DNA of 64,000 nt from an uncultured Desulfobacter sp. (GTDB taxonomy: Bacteria > Desulfobacterota > Desulfobacteria > Desulfobacterales > Desulfobacteraceae): positions 5,044,501 to 5,108,500 of the forward strand of contig NZ_OY781882.1 in the NCBI RefSeq assembly GCF_963677125.1, in the 5' to 3' direction. The notes under the pieces are model-generated. The model saw only the letters and a program-made list of their open reading frames with translations, did no database searches and was not told the DNA's origin. Within the stretch, counting starts at the first letter, position 1. Each line of letters begins with the position of its first letter. Below are positions 9,310 through 16,824 of this stretch, piece by piece. A program made the position numbers and the translations under genes.

Positions 9310-10251
9310 TTATTTAGTGAAATGTTTACTGGGAAGGTGGCCGAAATATTTTTTAAATGCTTTGGTAAAATGGCTGGGACAGGAATAGCCCACGGCATAT
9401 GCCGTTTCAGAGACATTCATCCGGCCGTCCATTAAATAATCCATGGCAGTTTCAAGCCGTCGGTTGCGCAGGTACTCAAAAGGTGTAATCCCGTATACCA
9501 TTCGGAAACAGCGGTGCAGTTTGCTGCGGCACATTCCCACGGATCGGGCCAGTTGCCTCAGGTCAGGGGGTGTTTCCAGGTCTCCGGCCAGCAGACGGGC
9601 CGCTTCCCGTATGCGTTCCTCATCCGGGGACGGCAAAGAATGAACATCCGGTTTCCGGGGCGCGTCAGCTTCAATTTGTTCGATTTTATACGCAATCAGT
9701 TCCAGAACTTTGCTTTCAAGAAAAAAATTTTTCGTCCACCCCTTGTACGGGCAGTTAAATATCTGGAAAATGGCGGTACGCATGGCCGGCGTGATCGGAC
9801 CTTCGTGGATGGATGCGCAGGTTGAGGCGTTGTTAAGATGAAACGGCAATGCTTGGGATCCCCCATGAGCAAAGGCACAGAATTGTGTAAGATCCATAAA
9901 AATACCGACCCGCACGACCCGTTCCGTGCCCATGTGTACGGTAAGGCCTTCCAGGTCGGGAAAACATGTGAAGCTGGCTTGACCCGGCTTGAAGTCCCTG
10001 CCTGTTTTTTGACCGGCCGGATACATCAGGCTGTGGCCGGACAACCAGAAACCAAATCCAATGGATTCAAAGGGCGGGTCTAAATTCAGAATTATGGGGC
10101 GCTGGAGGGTGTAATCCGCTATATTCAATTGTATCCCGGATTTGAGGCGGATGCTTTGTATGTATCCCTTTCCCATGGAGGCGGGAAAGGATAAGCGGTT
10201 GTTTTCCGTGGCCTTTGCCAGGTCTTGAGGTCCTCTACATATCTTTTCCAT
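9310..10251 (-). CDS. AraC-family regulator paired with receptor 1
   Basis: PchR/YbtA-like transcription factor of about 313 residues. The N-terminal half is a ligand-sensing domain. The last 100 residues hold two helix-turn-helix motifs (from LRQLARSVGMCRSKLHRCF to NVSETAYAVGYSCPSHFTKAF). I chose ATG at 10251 because AAGGA sits 9 bases upstream; an ATG at 10308 in the same frame has no ribosome site. It lies 183 bp upstream of receptor 1 on the same strand. By analogy with PchR and YbtA it probably activates that receptor when its ligand, a ferri-siderophore, is present. Confidence 0.92.
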   Translation of the reverse strand: MEKICRGPQDLAKATENNRLSFPASMGKGYIQSIRLKSGIQLNIADYTLQRPIILNLDPPFESIGFGFWLSGHSLMYPAGQKTGRDFKPGQASFTCFPDLEGLTVHMGTERVVRVGIFMDLTQFCAFAHGGSQALPFHLNNASTCASIHEGPITPAMRTAIFQIFNCPYKGWTKNFFLESKVLELIAYKIEQIEADAPRKPDVHSLPSPDEERIREAARLLAGDLETPPDLRQLARSVGMCRSKLHRCFRMVYGITPFEYLRNRRLETAMDYLMDGRMNVSETAYAVGYSCPSHFTKAFKKYFGHLPSKHFTK

Positions 10252-10658
10252 TTCCACAGATCCTTGAAACAAATTCGAACAAACCGATGATACGTCCAAA
10301 CCAACCATTCAAATCCATATTCTGCCGGAATTACCTGTTTTCAATTTATTTCGTTTTGTTTTACGTTGAGATTTATATATATATACTTCTAATATTGTTT
10401 TAAATATCTAACTTATATTTATAAATTGTCAATTGTTTTAACTATAAATTAAATCTTAAGGACGTGGGGATTTTAAGGCGGTATCTTTAGAATCGGCTCA
10501 AAGCTTCAGGGGGCCGGATCAAAATCCGGGAATAAAAGCATGGCTGCCTGGGGCATTACCGCAAACGTTTTATGCTCAATTGGGGGTATTTAACCCTTCA
10601 ATGACGGTATTTGCAGCTTCCCGGACCGGGATGTCATATGATCGGATACCAAAACCCC

Positions 10659-10771
10659 ATACTTGATATTGAGCGGGTTGAAGTCCTGCGGAGGCCTGTG
10701 TGATCAACATAGCCACGCGTCAACCGGATAACGAATTCAGGGGAAAAATATTGGTTCAGCTGCATACACGA
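10659..10771 (+). pseudogene. TBDR remnant (plug domain scrap)
   Basis: Translation of the plus strand gives LDIERVEVLRRP, then after a small deletion and frame change INIATRQPDNEFRGKI and a stop. These are the two ends of the TBDR plug motif seen intact in receptors 1 and 3, with the GPQGTLYGKN core missing. The remnant lies in a 666-bp gap between AraC and acs. It is clearly non-functional. Confidence 0.75.
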
Positions 10772-10797
10772 TAGGCTTGTTTTTTTAACTTTTTTTT

Positions 10798-10847
10798 TGT
10801 CCTCTAATATCAGGTAAAGACAGGGCACAAGCCCCAGGGAGACCAGT
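10798..10847 (-). pseudogene. RND pump 3'-end remnant
   Basis: The minus strand reads LGLVPCLYLILED, identical to the C-terminus of the RND pump at 147-3257, and the DNA is nearly the same as positions 172-221. After the match the frame runs into a Lys-rich tail. It is a scrap of a paralogous or duplicated RND gene. Confidence 0.75.
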
Positions 10848-10862
10848 GGCGATTTCCTTGTC

Positions 10863-10907
10863 GCAGGCACAACATGTTGTGCCTGCAACCTCGTGGGACA
10901 TATGTCC
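10863..10907. other. Two adjacent perfect palindromes downstream of acs
   Basis: A 24-bp perfect palindrome (arm GCAGGCACAACA) at 10863-10886 is followed by GGACATATGTCC at 10896-10907. They lie 67 bp past the acs stop on the acs coding strand, with no T-tract. They could be a terminator-like hairpin or a protein-binding site. Confidence 0.5.
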
Positions 10908-10974
10908 AGCTTCTATTTATGTTTTATATTTGGGTCGGTAAAAAGCAAGTTCTTATCTGTTTTATTGCTGGTGA

Positions 10975-13008
10975 TCAGCCAATCATTTTTTGGATTTCTT
11001 CCACAATTTCAGGGTTTGCCAGGGTCATCACATTACCGACATCACCGTTGTTGGAGATGGCTCCGAGTACTCGCCGCATGAGTTTTCCTGATCTGGTCTT
11101 TGGCATGTCAGGAACGATCCAGACGTTTTTACACTTGGCGATTTTACCAATCTGGACAACGATGGCATCGGCCACCTTCTGGGCAATGGCATCGGATGCT
11201 CTATAACCTGGCTTGAGTGATACATACAGCTCAGGCTCCTTGCCCTTAATGTCGTGATTGACCGGGACAACAGCCGCCTCGGCGACTTCTTCCACGGTGA
11301 GTGCTGCAGATTCAATCTCTTTGGTACCCAGACGATGACCGGAGACATTAATAACGTCATCAATACGGCCAAGAATCCTGTAATAACCATCCTGTGCTTG
11401 AACAGCAGCATCGCCTGTGAGGTATGGCCAGTCGCGCCAGTCTTTACTGTCCGGATTTTTATTATACATGCTGAAATAGGTGTCGACAAAACGCCGGCGG
11501 TCGCCCCAGATGGTCTGGAAGCAGCCTGGCCATGGGTTCCGGATGCAGATGTTACCGGCCTTACCGGACCCGGATGGAATCTCATTGCCTTTATCGTCAA
11601 GTATGATCGGATGGATACCTGGAACGCCTGGTCCTGCACTGCCGGGCTTCATCGGAGCTATTCCGGGAACGGTACTGCAGAGGAAACCGCCCGTCTCCGT
11701 CTGCCAGTAAGTATCCACGATAACCGCTTCTCCTTTACCGATCTCCTGCTGATACCAGCGCCATACCTCGGGTTCAATGGGCTCACCAACCGTTGTCATG
11801 TGCTTGAAGTGATATTCATACTTGGCAGGCTCATCGGGTCCGACCTTTCTCAGAGCTCGGATGGCTGTCGGCGCCGTGTGAAAGATATTAACATCGAGTT
11901 CCTGGGCAATTCTCCAGGAGCGTCCAGGATCAGGATAGGTGGGCACACCCTCGTAAATAACCGTTGAAGCACAGATAGCCAAGGGGCCGTAGACAATGAA
12001 AGAGTGGCCTGTGATCCAACCGATATCGGCCATACACCAGTAGACATCTTCAGGGTGGATGTCCAGAATATATTTTGACATGGCCGCGACATAGGACAGG
12101 TATCCACCGGTGCCGTGCTGACACCCCTTGGGTTTGCCGGTGGTACCGCTGGTGTACATCAGGAAAAGCGGATCTTCGGCCAGCATCTGCTCGGGTTCAA
12201 CACGTTGGCCGTAATATTTTTTTATTTCGTCATTAATTACGACATCCCGGCCCTCAACCAGGGGGGACCGGCTTGACATCTTACCTGGATAGCGTTGCCA
12301 GATTAACAGCTTGTCTACCTTTTGGCCCATGTCTTCTGCGAGTTTACAGGCTTCATCATCCACAGCTTTATGATCCAGAAGTTTACCCGACCGGTAGTAG
12401 GCGTCCATGGTAATGAGAACCCGTGAATTGGAATCTTCTATCCTGTCTGCGCAGGCACTGGCAGAGAAACCGCCGAATACCATGGAGTGAATAACCCCCA
12501 ATCGGGCACAGGCCAGCATGGTGATGGGTAACTCAACTGACATGGGCATATGAATTGTGGCACGGTCACCACGTTTTAAACCGGCCGTATCACGCAGAAG
12601 TGCAGCAAATTCATTAACCCGGGTGTAGAGTTCCTGGTATGTTATGTGAGCAGTACGTTCCTCTTCCGGCTCAGGTACAAAGTGAATGGCAGTCTTGTTT
12701 TTGTTCGCCTTGAGATGACGATCAATGCAGTTATAGCTGGCATTGAGCTTTCCGCCTTTAAACCACTGCCAGCATGGGGCGTCGCTTGTGTCCAAGACCT
12801 CATCCCAATACTTGTACCATGTTAACAGTTCTGCGAATTCTGTATAATAATCCGGAAAATTATTTAGGCTGAAACGGTCAAAGATCGTTTCGTCTGTCAG
12901 ATTCGCCTGGCCCGTGAAGGTTGGAGAGGGGTGAAAATAATCCTCTTCATGCCAATGAACCGCGATTTCCGCCTCTGACGTTTCCTGAACTTTCTTTTCG
13001 TCACTCAT
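10975..13008 (-). CDS. acs: Acetyl-CoA synthetase (AMP-forming)
   Basis: Converts acetate, ATP and CoA to acetyl-CoA through acetyl-AMP, in the cytoplasm. It has 677 residues, close to the 650-residue norm. Adenylate-forming signatures are clear: YTSGTTGKPKG at 285-295, DTYWQTETGG in the middle, YLTGDAA and GRIDDVINVSGHRLGT toward the C-terminus. PKTRSGK at 636-642 carries the Lys that is acetylated to switch the enzyme off in known Acs proteins. An AAAGGAGCC ribosome site precedes the ATG. Divergent to it are genes like acuC (deacetylase) and acuB, so control by reversible lysine acetylation is likely. No acetyltransferase gene is visible in the window. Confidence 0.97.
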   Translation of the reverse strand: MSDEKKVQETSEAEIAVHWHEEDYFHPSPTFTGQANLTDETIFDRFSLNNFPDYYTEFAELLTWYKYWDEVLDTSDAPCWQWFKGGKLNASYNCIDRHLKANKNKTAIHFVPEPEEERTAHITYQELYTRVNEFAALLRDTAGLKRGDRATIHMPMSVELPITMLACARLGVIHSMVFGGFSASACADRIEDSNSRVLITMDAYYRSGKLLDHKAVDDEACKLAEDMGQKVDKLLIWQRYPGKMSSRSPLVEGRDVVINDEIKKYYGQRVEPEQMLAEDPLFLMYTSGTTGKPKGCQHGTGGYLSYVAAMSKYILDIHPEDVYWCMADIGWITGHSFIVYGPLAICASTVIYEGVPTYPDPGRSWRIAQELDVNIFHTAPTAIRALRKVGPDEPAKYEYHFKHMTTVGEPIEPEVWRWYQQEIGKGEAVIVDTYWQTETGGFLCSTVPGIAPMKPGSAGPGVPGIHPIILDDKGNEIPSGSGKAGNICIRNPWPGCFQTIWGDRRRFVDTYFSMYNKNPDSKDWRDWPYLTGDAAVQAQDGYYRILGRIDDVINVSGHRLGTKEIESAALTVEEVAEAAVVPVNHDIKGKEPELYVSLKPGYRASDAIAQKVADAIVVQIGKIAKCKNVWIVPDMPKTRSGKLMRRVLGAISNNGDVGNVMTLANPEIVEEIQKMIG

Positions 13009-13310
13009 ACCTATGGCTCCTTTGAAGTATTTGGTTAACTAAGCTAACGCCAATACAACATACTATAATAATTACCATAAAAGTGTTGGTGTTGCAATTG
13101 GTTTAAAAAAATGGTCAAGGGGAATTGATATGTCATTTGCGGTGGTCTGCCGGGGTGACGATTCGTAAAAAATATGTTATTTTTACACAAGGGAAGACGG
13201 ACGATATGGAGGCAAGTGATCGTAGGCCTTAGGCCAGGGGAGAGGCGGAGTTCACATCGAAGACCTGCTAGGACTGCCTGGTGGCAGTCTGCAAAATATG
13301 GGGTGTAATA
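13009..13310. promoter_or_regulatory. Divergent control region between acs and acuC-like gene
   Basis: About 300 bp with no gene, holding the promoters of acs (minus) and the acuC-like gene (plus). A small hairpin GACTGCC-TGGT-GGCAGTC lies at about 13272-13289, just ahead of the acuC-like start, and could affect its translation or message stability. No recognised operator was found. Confidence 0.5.
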
Positions 13311-14261
13311 ATGAATAAAACGGGATTGGTTTTTGATGCGAAATATTTACAGCATGTGACGGGAAAAGGTCACCCGGAATGCCCTGAACGGTTGGTGGCG
13401 ATTCTGAATGGTTTGAAGGCGTCCGGTCTATTGGCGAAACTGGTATTGATCAAGGCTGAACCTGCCAATCAGCGTTGGATTGAAATGGTGCATGATATAC
13501 GCTATATCATGCGGTTCGAAGAGGCTTGCATCATGGGAATGCCTGATTTTGATCACCAGGACAACGCTATCTGTCGGGATACCTATGATGCCGCCTTGCT
13601 GGCGGTGGGTGGTGTCCTCTGTGCCATTGATAAAATGATGGCAGGAGAGGTAAACAATGCGTTTTGTGCGGTGAGACCTCCGGGACACCACGCGGAGACA
13701 GATCACGCCATGGGGTTCTGCTATTTCAATAATGTTGCCGTCGGAGCACGCTATCTACAGCGAAACTGGGGCGTCCGGCGCGTTGCCATAGTCGATTTTG
13801 ATGTACACCACGGCAACGGTACGCAGCATACCTTCGAAATGGATGATACAGTGTTTTATTACTCCATCCATGAGCATCCGTCTTTTGCTTATCCCGGAAC
13901 GGGGCGGGAGTTTGAAGAGGGTGTAGAAGCGGGGCTTGGTTTTACCTGTAACACGCCGGTATTACCCGGGCGGGGAGATAGTGATTACAAAAGAAAAATC
14001 ACCACTGATATGGTGCCGGCGTTAAAAAAATTCAAACCGGATGTCCTGCTGTTATCGGCTGGTTTTGATGCCCATGCTTCAGATCTTATGTCCGGGATTA
14101 ACCTTACAGCCGATGGGTACGATTTCATCAATGAGACAATTGCCGATGTTGCAAATCAATATGCAGACGGCCGGATAATATCTGTCCTTGAGGGCGGATA
14201 TAATCTTGAGGTACTGTCCAAACTGGTCGTCGATCATGTGAAGATGTTGGCTGGAATATGA
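13311..14261 (+). CDS. acuC: Histone-deacetylase-family protein, AcuC-like lysine deacetylase
   Basis: Zinc-dependent deacetylase of about 316 residues. Family motifs are intact: RPPGHHAETDHAMGFCYFNN (the active-site His pair), VDFDVHHGNGTQ (zinc-binding Asp and His) and LSAGFDAH (zinc-binding Asp). ATG at 13311 is preferred over an ATG 30 bases earlier because a GGGGTG site precedes it and family alignments begin near NKTGLVFD. In Bacillus, AcuC deacetylates and reactivates AcsA. The same role for the divergent acs here is an inference from position. The symbol is by homology of context; some family members act on polyamines instead. Confidence 0.85.
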   Translation: MNKTGLVFDAKYLQHVTGKGHPECPERLVAILNGLKASGLLAKLVLIKAEPANQRWIEMVHDIRYIMRFEEACIMGMPDFDHQDNAICRDTYDAALLAVGGVLCAIDKMMAGEVNNAFCAVRPPGHHAETDHAMGFCYFNNVAVGARYLQRNWGVRRVAIVDFDVHHGNGTQHTFEMDDTVFYYSIHEHPSFAYPGTGREFEEGVEAGLGFTCNTPVLPGRGDSDYKRKITTDMVPALKKFKPDVLLLSAGFDAHASDLMSGINLTADGYDFINETIADVANQYADGRIISVLEGGYNLEVLSKLVVDHVKMLAGI

Positions 14262-14300
14262 GCGAAATAAAGAAAAATTGCCAATAGTAATGGAGGGATT

Positions 14301-14984
14301 ATGTTTGTAAGTGCAACCATGAGTACCGATCTTATTACCATAGGTCCGAAGGAAAAATTATCGGTGGTGTGGCAGGCAATGACGGAAAACAACATTCGCC
14401 ATATTCCTGTTGTTGATGACGACGATAACTTGATCGGTATCGTATCGGACCGTGACATGCGTGATGCCATGCCGTCGAAGTTGTTACCGCAGGATGAGTA
14501 TAACGCGTCCTACGAGAAACTTATGGAACATCGTGTAGAAGAAATAATGACACCTGACCCCACGACGATTTCGGTATATTTTACGCTGCAGGATACCCTT
14601 ATAATCATGGGGCGTAAGAAAAAGGTGGGGGCCTTACCCGTCGTGGACGAAGCGGGCAAGCTCAGGGGCATCATGTCAACAAGAGATCTGATGAGCGCCT
14701 TTGTCAATATCATGGGTATTGGAGACCCCGGTTCATTGCTGTGTATCCTGGTGGAAGAAAAATATGGGCAGATGAAGAAGATCATCGATATCGTAACAGA
14801 AGAAAAGGTCTCGCTGGGCAGTGTACTTGTGGCAAAATATTGGGATAAAGAAAAACGGGCGGTTTTCCCCTATCTGCTGACCCATAATGTGGCAACAATA
14901 AAAGCTAAGCTCATCGAGCAGGGATTTGATTTGTTTGATCCAATGAAGTGGTATTTTGATCACCTGCCAAAGAAGACGGACTAA
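14301..14984 (+). CDS. CBS-domain protein, AcuB-like
   Basis: Protein of 227 residues with two CBS domains (about 1-58 and 80-138; MSTDLITIGPKEKL and MTPDPTTISVYFTL are the repeat starts). A C-terminal segment (about 145-215) resembles an ACT-like fold. CBS pairs bind adenine nucleotides and act as energy sensors. It starts 39 bp after the acuC-like gene, so it is probably co-transcribed. Bacillus AcuB has the same CBS-CBS-ACT layout. The pairing acs/acuC/acuB supports control of acetate activation, but the AcuB function itself is not well defined in any organism. Confidence 0.8.
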   Translation: MFVSATMSTDLITIGPKEKLSVVWQAMTENNIRHIPVVDDDDNLIGIVSDRDMRDAMPSKLLPQDEYNASYEKLMEHRVEEIMTPDPTTISVYFTLQDTLIIMGRKKKVGALPVVDEAGKLRGIMSTRDLMSAFVNIMGIGDPGSLLCILVEEKYGQMKKIIDIVTEEKVSLGSVLVAKYWDKEKRAVFPYLLTHNVATIKAKLIEQGFDLFDPMKWYFDHLPKKTD

Positions 14985-15006
14985 TGTTGGAGGGTACTAT
15001 CGCGTT

Positions 15007-15068
15007 AGGCCCATGATCAGAATTAAATCCGGCGCATCTGTGGCAGATTTAATTCTGATCATGGGCCT
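15007..15068. terminator. Long perfect hairpin, probable terminator of acuC-acuB
   Basis: Perfect inverted repeat with 22-23 bp arms (GGCCCATGATCAGAATTAAA and two more pairs) around a 16-base loop, beginning 23 bp after the CBS-gene stop. There is no T-run, so it may instead act as an mRNA 3'-end stabiliser or be a small repeat. Confidence 0.55.
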
Positions 15069-15297
15069 TAAATGAACCGGATAGACCGGCTCCCGGCAAG
15101 GCTGACCGGCAAAGAATCTGATTGTCGATTCTATATGTGTTGTTTTGTAAAATATATTCTTGGACCTGATGTTTTTTTGTTGACTATAATTGCCACCTAA
15201 ATTAATAATTTCCCACTGACTATTTTTTATACGTCATCAATTTTAAGTAGATGAAAATATATAATTTTATTTTTAACAACTTATTGAGACGTTCATA

Positions 15298-15384
15298 TAA
15301 CAGCCACGGGCTGACTTGACATATCAGCTGTCAGGCATAGCCCACAACAAAGCTTGAAAGATCTGAGTAACTTACCCAGTCTTT
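15298..15384 (+). repeat. Multi-hairpin intergenic repeat, copy B
   Basis: Layout: CAGCC-ACG-GGCTG hairpin (15301-15313), variable middle with a TGACA/TGTCA stem, conserved GCCCACAAC (15340-15348), then a hairpin GAAAGATCTGAGTAA/TTACCCAGTCTTTC and CATATAA. Copy C follows in tandem. Its box-to-hairpin spacing is within a base of copy C. Confidence 0.75.
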
Positions 15385-15388
15385 CATA

Positions 15389-15482
15389 TAAACGGTCACG
15401 GACCGTCCTTGGTCTTTGACCGTGGTTCGGCCCACAACGAATATTTAAATATCTCTGTGGTTTACAGAGAGTTACATATAAA
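15389..15482 (+). repeat. Multi-hairpin intergenic repeat, copy C
   Basis: Same layout as copy B, but the first stem is ACGGTC-ACG-GACCGT (15392-15406): both arms have changed while the ACG loop and the pairing are kept. GCCCACAAC is at 15430-15438. The last hairpin is TCTCTGT/ACAGAGA followed by CATATAA. The paired changes argue for a conserved folded structure. Confidence 0.75.
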
Positions 15483-15540
15483 AAAAAGATTTAATGGGGA
15501 ACATGAATCATCAACGATAGATTAAGCAGGATCAGGCAAA

Positions 15541-16518
15541 ATGAGTATCCGGAAACAGGACGCCAAAAAACAGAGTGCCGAGCAGAAAGCCCACTTCAGT
15601 GTTTTCAGGGAGCATGGACCGGCCGGAAACCGTACTGCTGAGATATTTAAATTGTCTGAAGGAATCAAACTGGTTGACAAGACAATGATCACCCATCAGG
15701 ATTTCAGTAGCCGTTTTGAAATCCCTAAATCGATGGCATCATTCTGGTTTTGTCTGTCTGGTGTCGAACAGACTCTCATCCATGGAACCCGGGATGAAGT
15801 CATCTTTCACAAAGGGATGTGTGGCCTGTTTATCGGACAGGAAAGTGCCAAAGGAACCGTGAAAATTCCATCCAGGTCCCCGTGGCGGATTATTTCAATA
15901 TCCCTGGATAATGCATCCTTAATGAACATTCTGGGCGGGGAATATCGGCAATTGCCACAAAATATCAGACTTTTACTGGAAGGCCGGCGGTCAGGTTGCC
16001 TGCATCGCATCATGCCGCAAACGCCCATGCTCAGGTTGGCACTCGAACAAACACAAAACTGTTATTTAAAAAAAAACTTCAAGCTGTTGTACCTTCAGGG
16101 AAAAGTCCTGGAGATTATTGCCTCTATGCTGGAGAATATGGCAGTAGATCCTCCACCCCAACCCGGTTTAAGCGCTTCGGATGTTGAACGAATCCATTAT
16201 GCCGAATCGCTTTTAACCCATAGTCTTCTTGATCCACCTAACCTGATGGACCTTGCGCGTTCCGTTGGGATGCACCATACCAAACTGAACAAAGGCTTCA
16301 AAGAAGTTTTCAATAACACGGCTTTTGGCCGCCTTCAGGAGATTCGCCTTGAAAAAGCAAGGCACCATATAGAATGCGGTGATATGAATTGCACCGAAGC
16401 TGCATTTTCAGTCGGTTATTCAAGTCCCTCCCATTTTTCCACAGCCTTTAAAAAGCAATACGGAGCCAATCCTAAAAATTTTATTAAAAGAAATCTGCAG
16501 GTCAAAACTGACTTTTGA
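15541..16518 (+). CDS. AraC-family regulator paired with receptor 2
   Basis: Transcription factor of 325 residues with a variable sensing domain and a C-terminal double helix-turn-helix (from LMDLARSVGMHHTKLNKGF to CTEAAFSVGYSSPSHFSTAF). An AGGATCAGG stretch precedes the ATG. It lies about 306 bp upstream of receptor 2 on the same strand, the usual arrangement in this window. It resembles the regulators at 9310 and 49711 and is probably an activator that responds to the chelate carried by receptor 2. Confidence 0.9.
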   Translation: MSIRKQDAKKQSAEQKAHFSVFREHGPAGNRTAEIFKLSEGIKLVDKTMITHQDFSSRFEIPKSMASFWFCLSGVEQTLIHGTRDEVIFHKGMCGLFIGQESAKGTVKIPSRSPWRIISISLDNASLMNILGGEYRQLPQNIRLLLEGRRSGCLHRIMPQTPMLRLALEQTQNCYLKKNFKLLYLQGKVLEIIASMLENMAVDPPPQPGLSASDVERIHYAESLLTHSLLDPPNLMDLARSVGMHHTKLNKGFKEVFNNTAFGRLQEIRLEKARHHIECGDMNCTEAAFSVGYSSPSHFSTAFKKQYGANPKNFIKRNLQVKTDF

Positions 16519-16824
16519 GACAGTCTCTACCGTTCTGTTGCCTTGATTTGGGTAAAGAATCACTTCCCGAGTTCATTTCAAACGGTTTTGTGCTTTTAGC
16601 CATACATATTCATGTCATTTAGCGAAAAAAAAACGTCGCCTGGTGTAAGACATGCCAAAGACTTTTATGTATTTTTCAACTTTATTTGGCATGTAAAACT
16701 TAAAAAATGGGTAATGCATAACAAGTTGTGTTTAATTTGACCAACGCTCTTGATAGGGGTGAAAGAGATTACTTTTCAGCACTACATGTTAAGCGCTACT
16801 CAATAACCGGGAAAGGATCTGAAG
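16519..16824 (+). promoter_or_regulatory. Promoter region of receptor 2 with inverted repeat
   Basis: A perfect inverted repeat, ACATGCCAAA at 16650-16659 and TTTGGCATGT at 16685-16694, separated by 25 bp, lies about 130 bp before receptor 2. It is a candidate operator for the neighbouring AraC protein; a terminator for that gene is less likely given the long spacer. The ribosome site AAGGATC precedes the receptor ATG. Confidence 0.4.

Larger units (their letters stand above)
10309..10974. other. Gene-free stretch with remnants
   Basis: The part next to the AraC gene (about 10309-10460) is very AT-rich and probably holds its promoter. The rest holds the TBDR and RND scraps and palindromes listed separately, and a CCGGAT-N4-ATCCGG inverted repeat near 10513. 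The string CCGGRCCGGGATGTCATATG occurs here (from 10621) and again near 18866. No intact gene is seen. Confidence 0.6.
14985..15540. other. Gene-free stretch before AraC gene
   Basis: Holds a long hairpin (15007-15068) right after the CBS gene, an AT-rich part without clear signals (about 15120-15290), and two tandem copies of the multi-hairpin repeat (15298-15482) that end about 60 bp before the AraC start. No protein gene is seen. Confidence 0.6.

Noticed and set aside
11254..11967. Open frame of 237 codons on the plus strand
   Set aside because: It is antisense to the highly conserved acs gene.
15007..15068. End of a mobile element
   Set aside because: The two arms flank only 16 bases and there is no target duplication; a hairpin at the end of a transcript is simpler.
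15298..15482. Integron attC sites or a short CRISPR array
   Set aside because: There is no R-Y-Y-Y-A-A-C/G-T-T-R-R-R-Y core pair and no integrase; only two tandem units without spacers.
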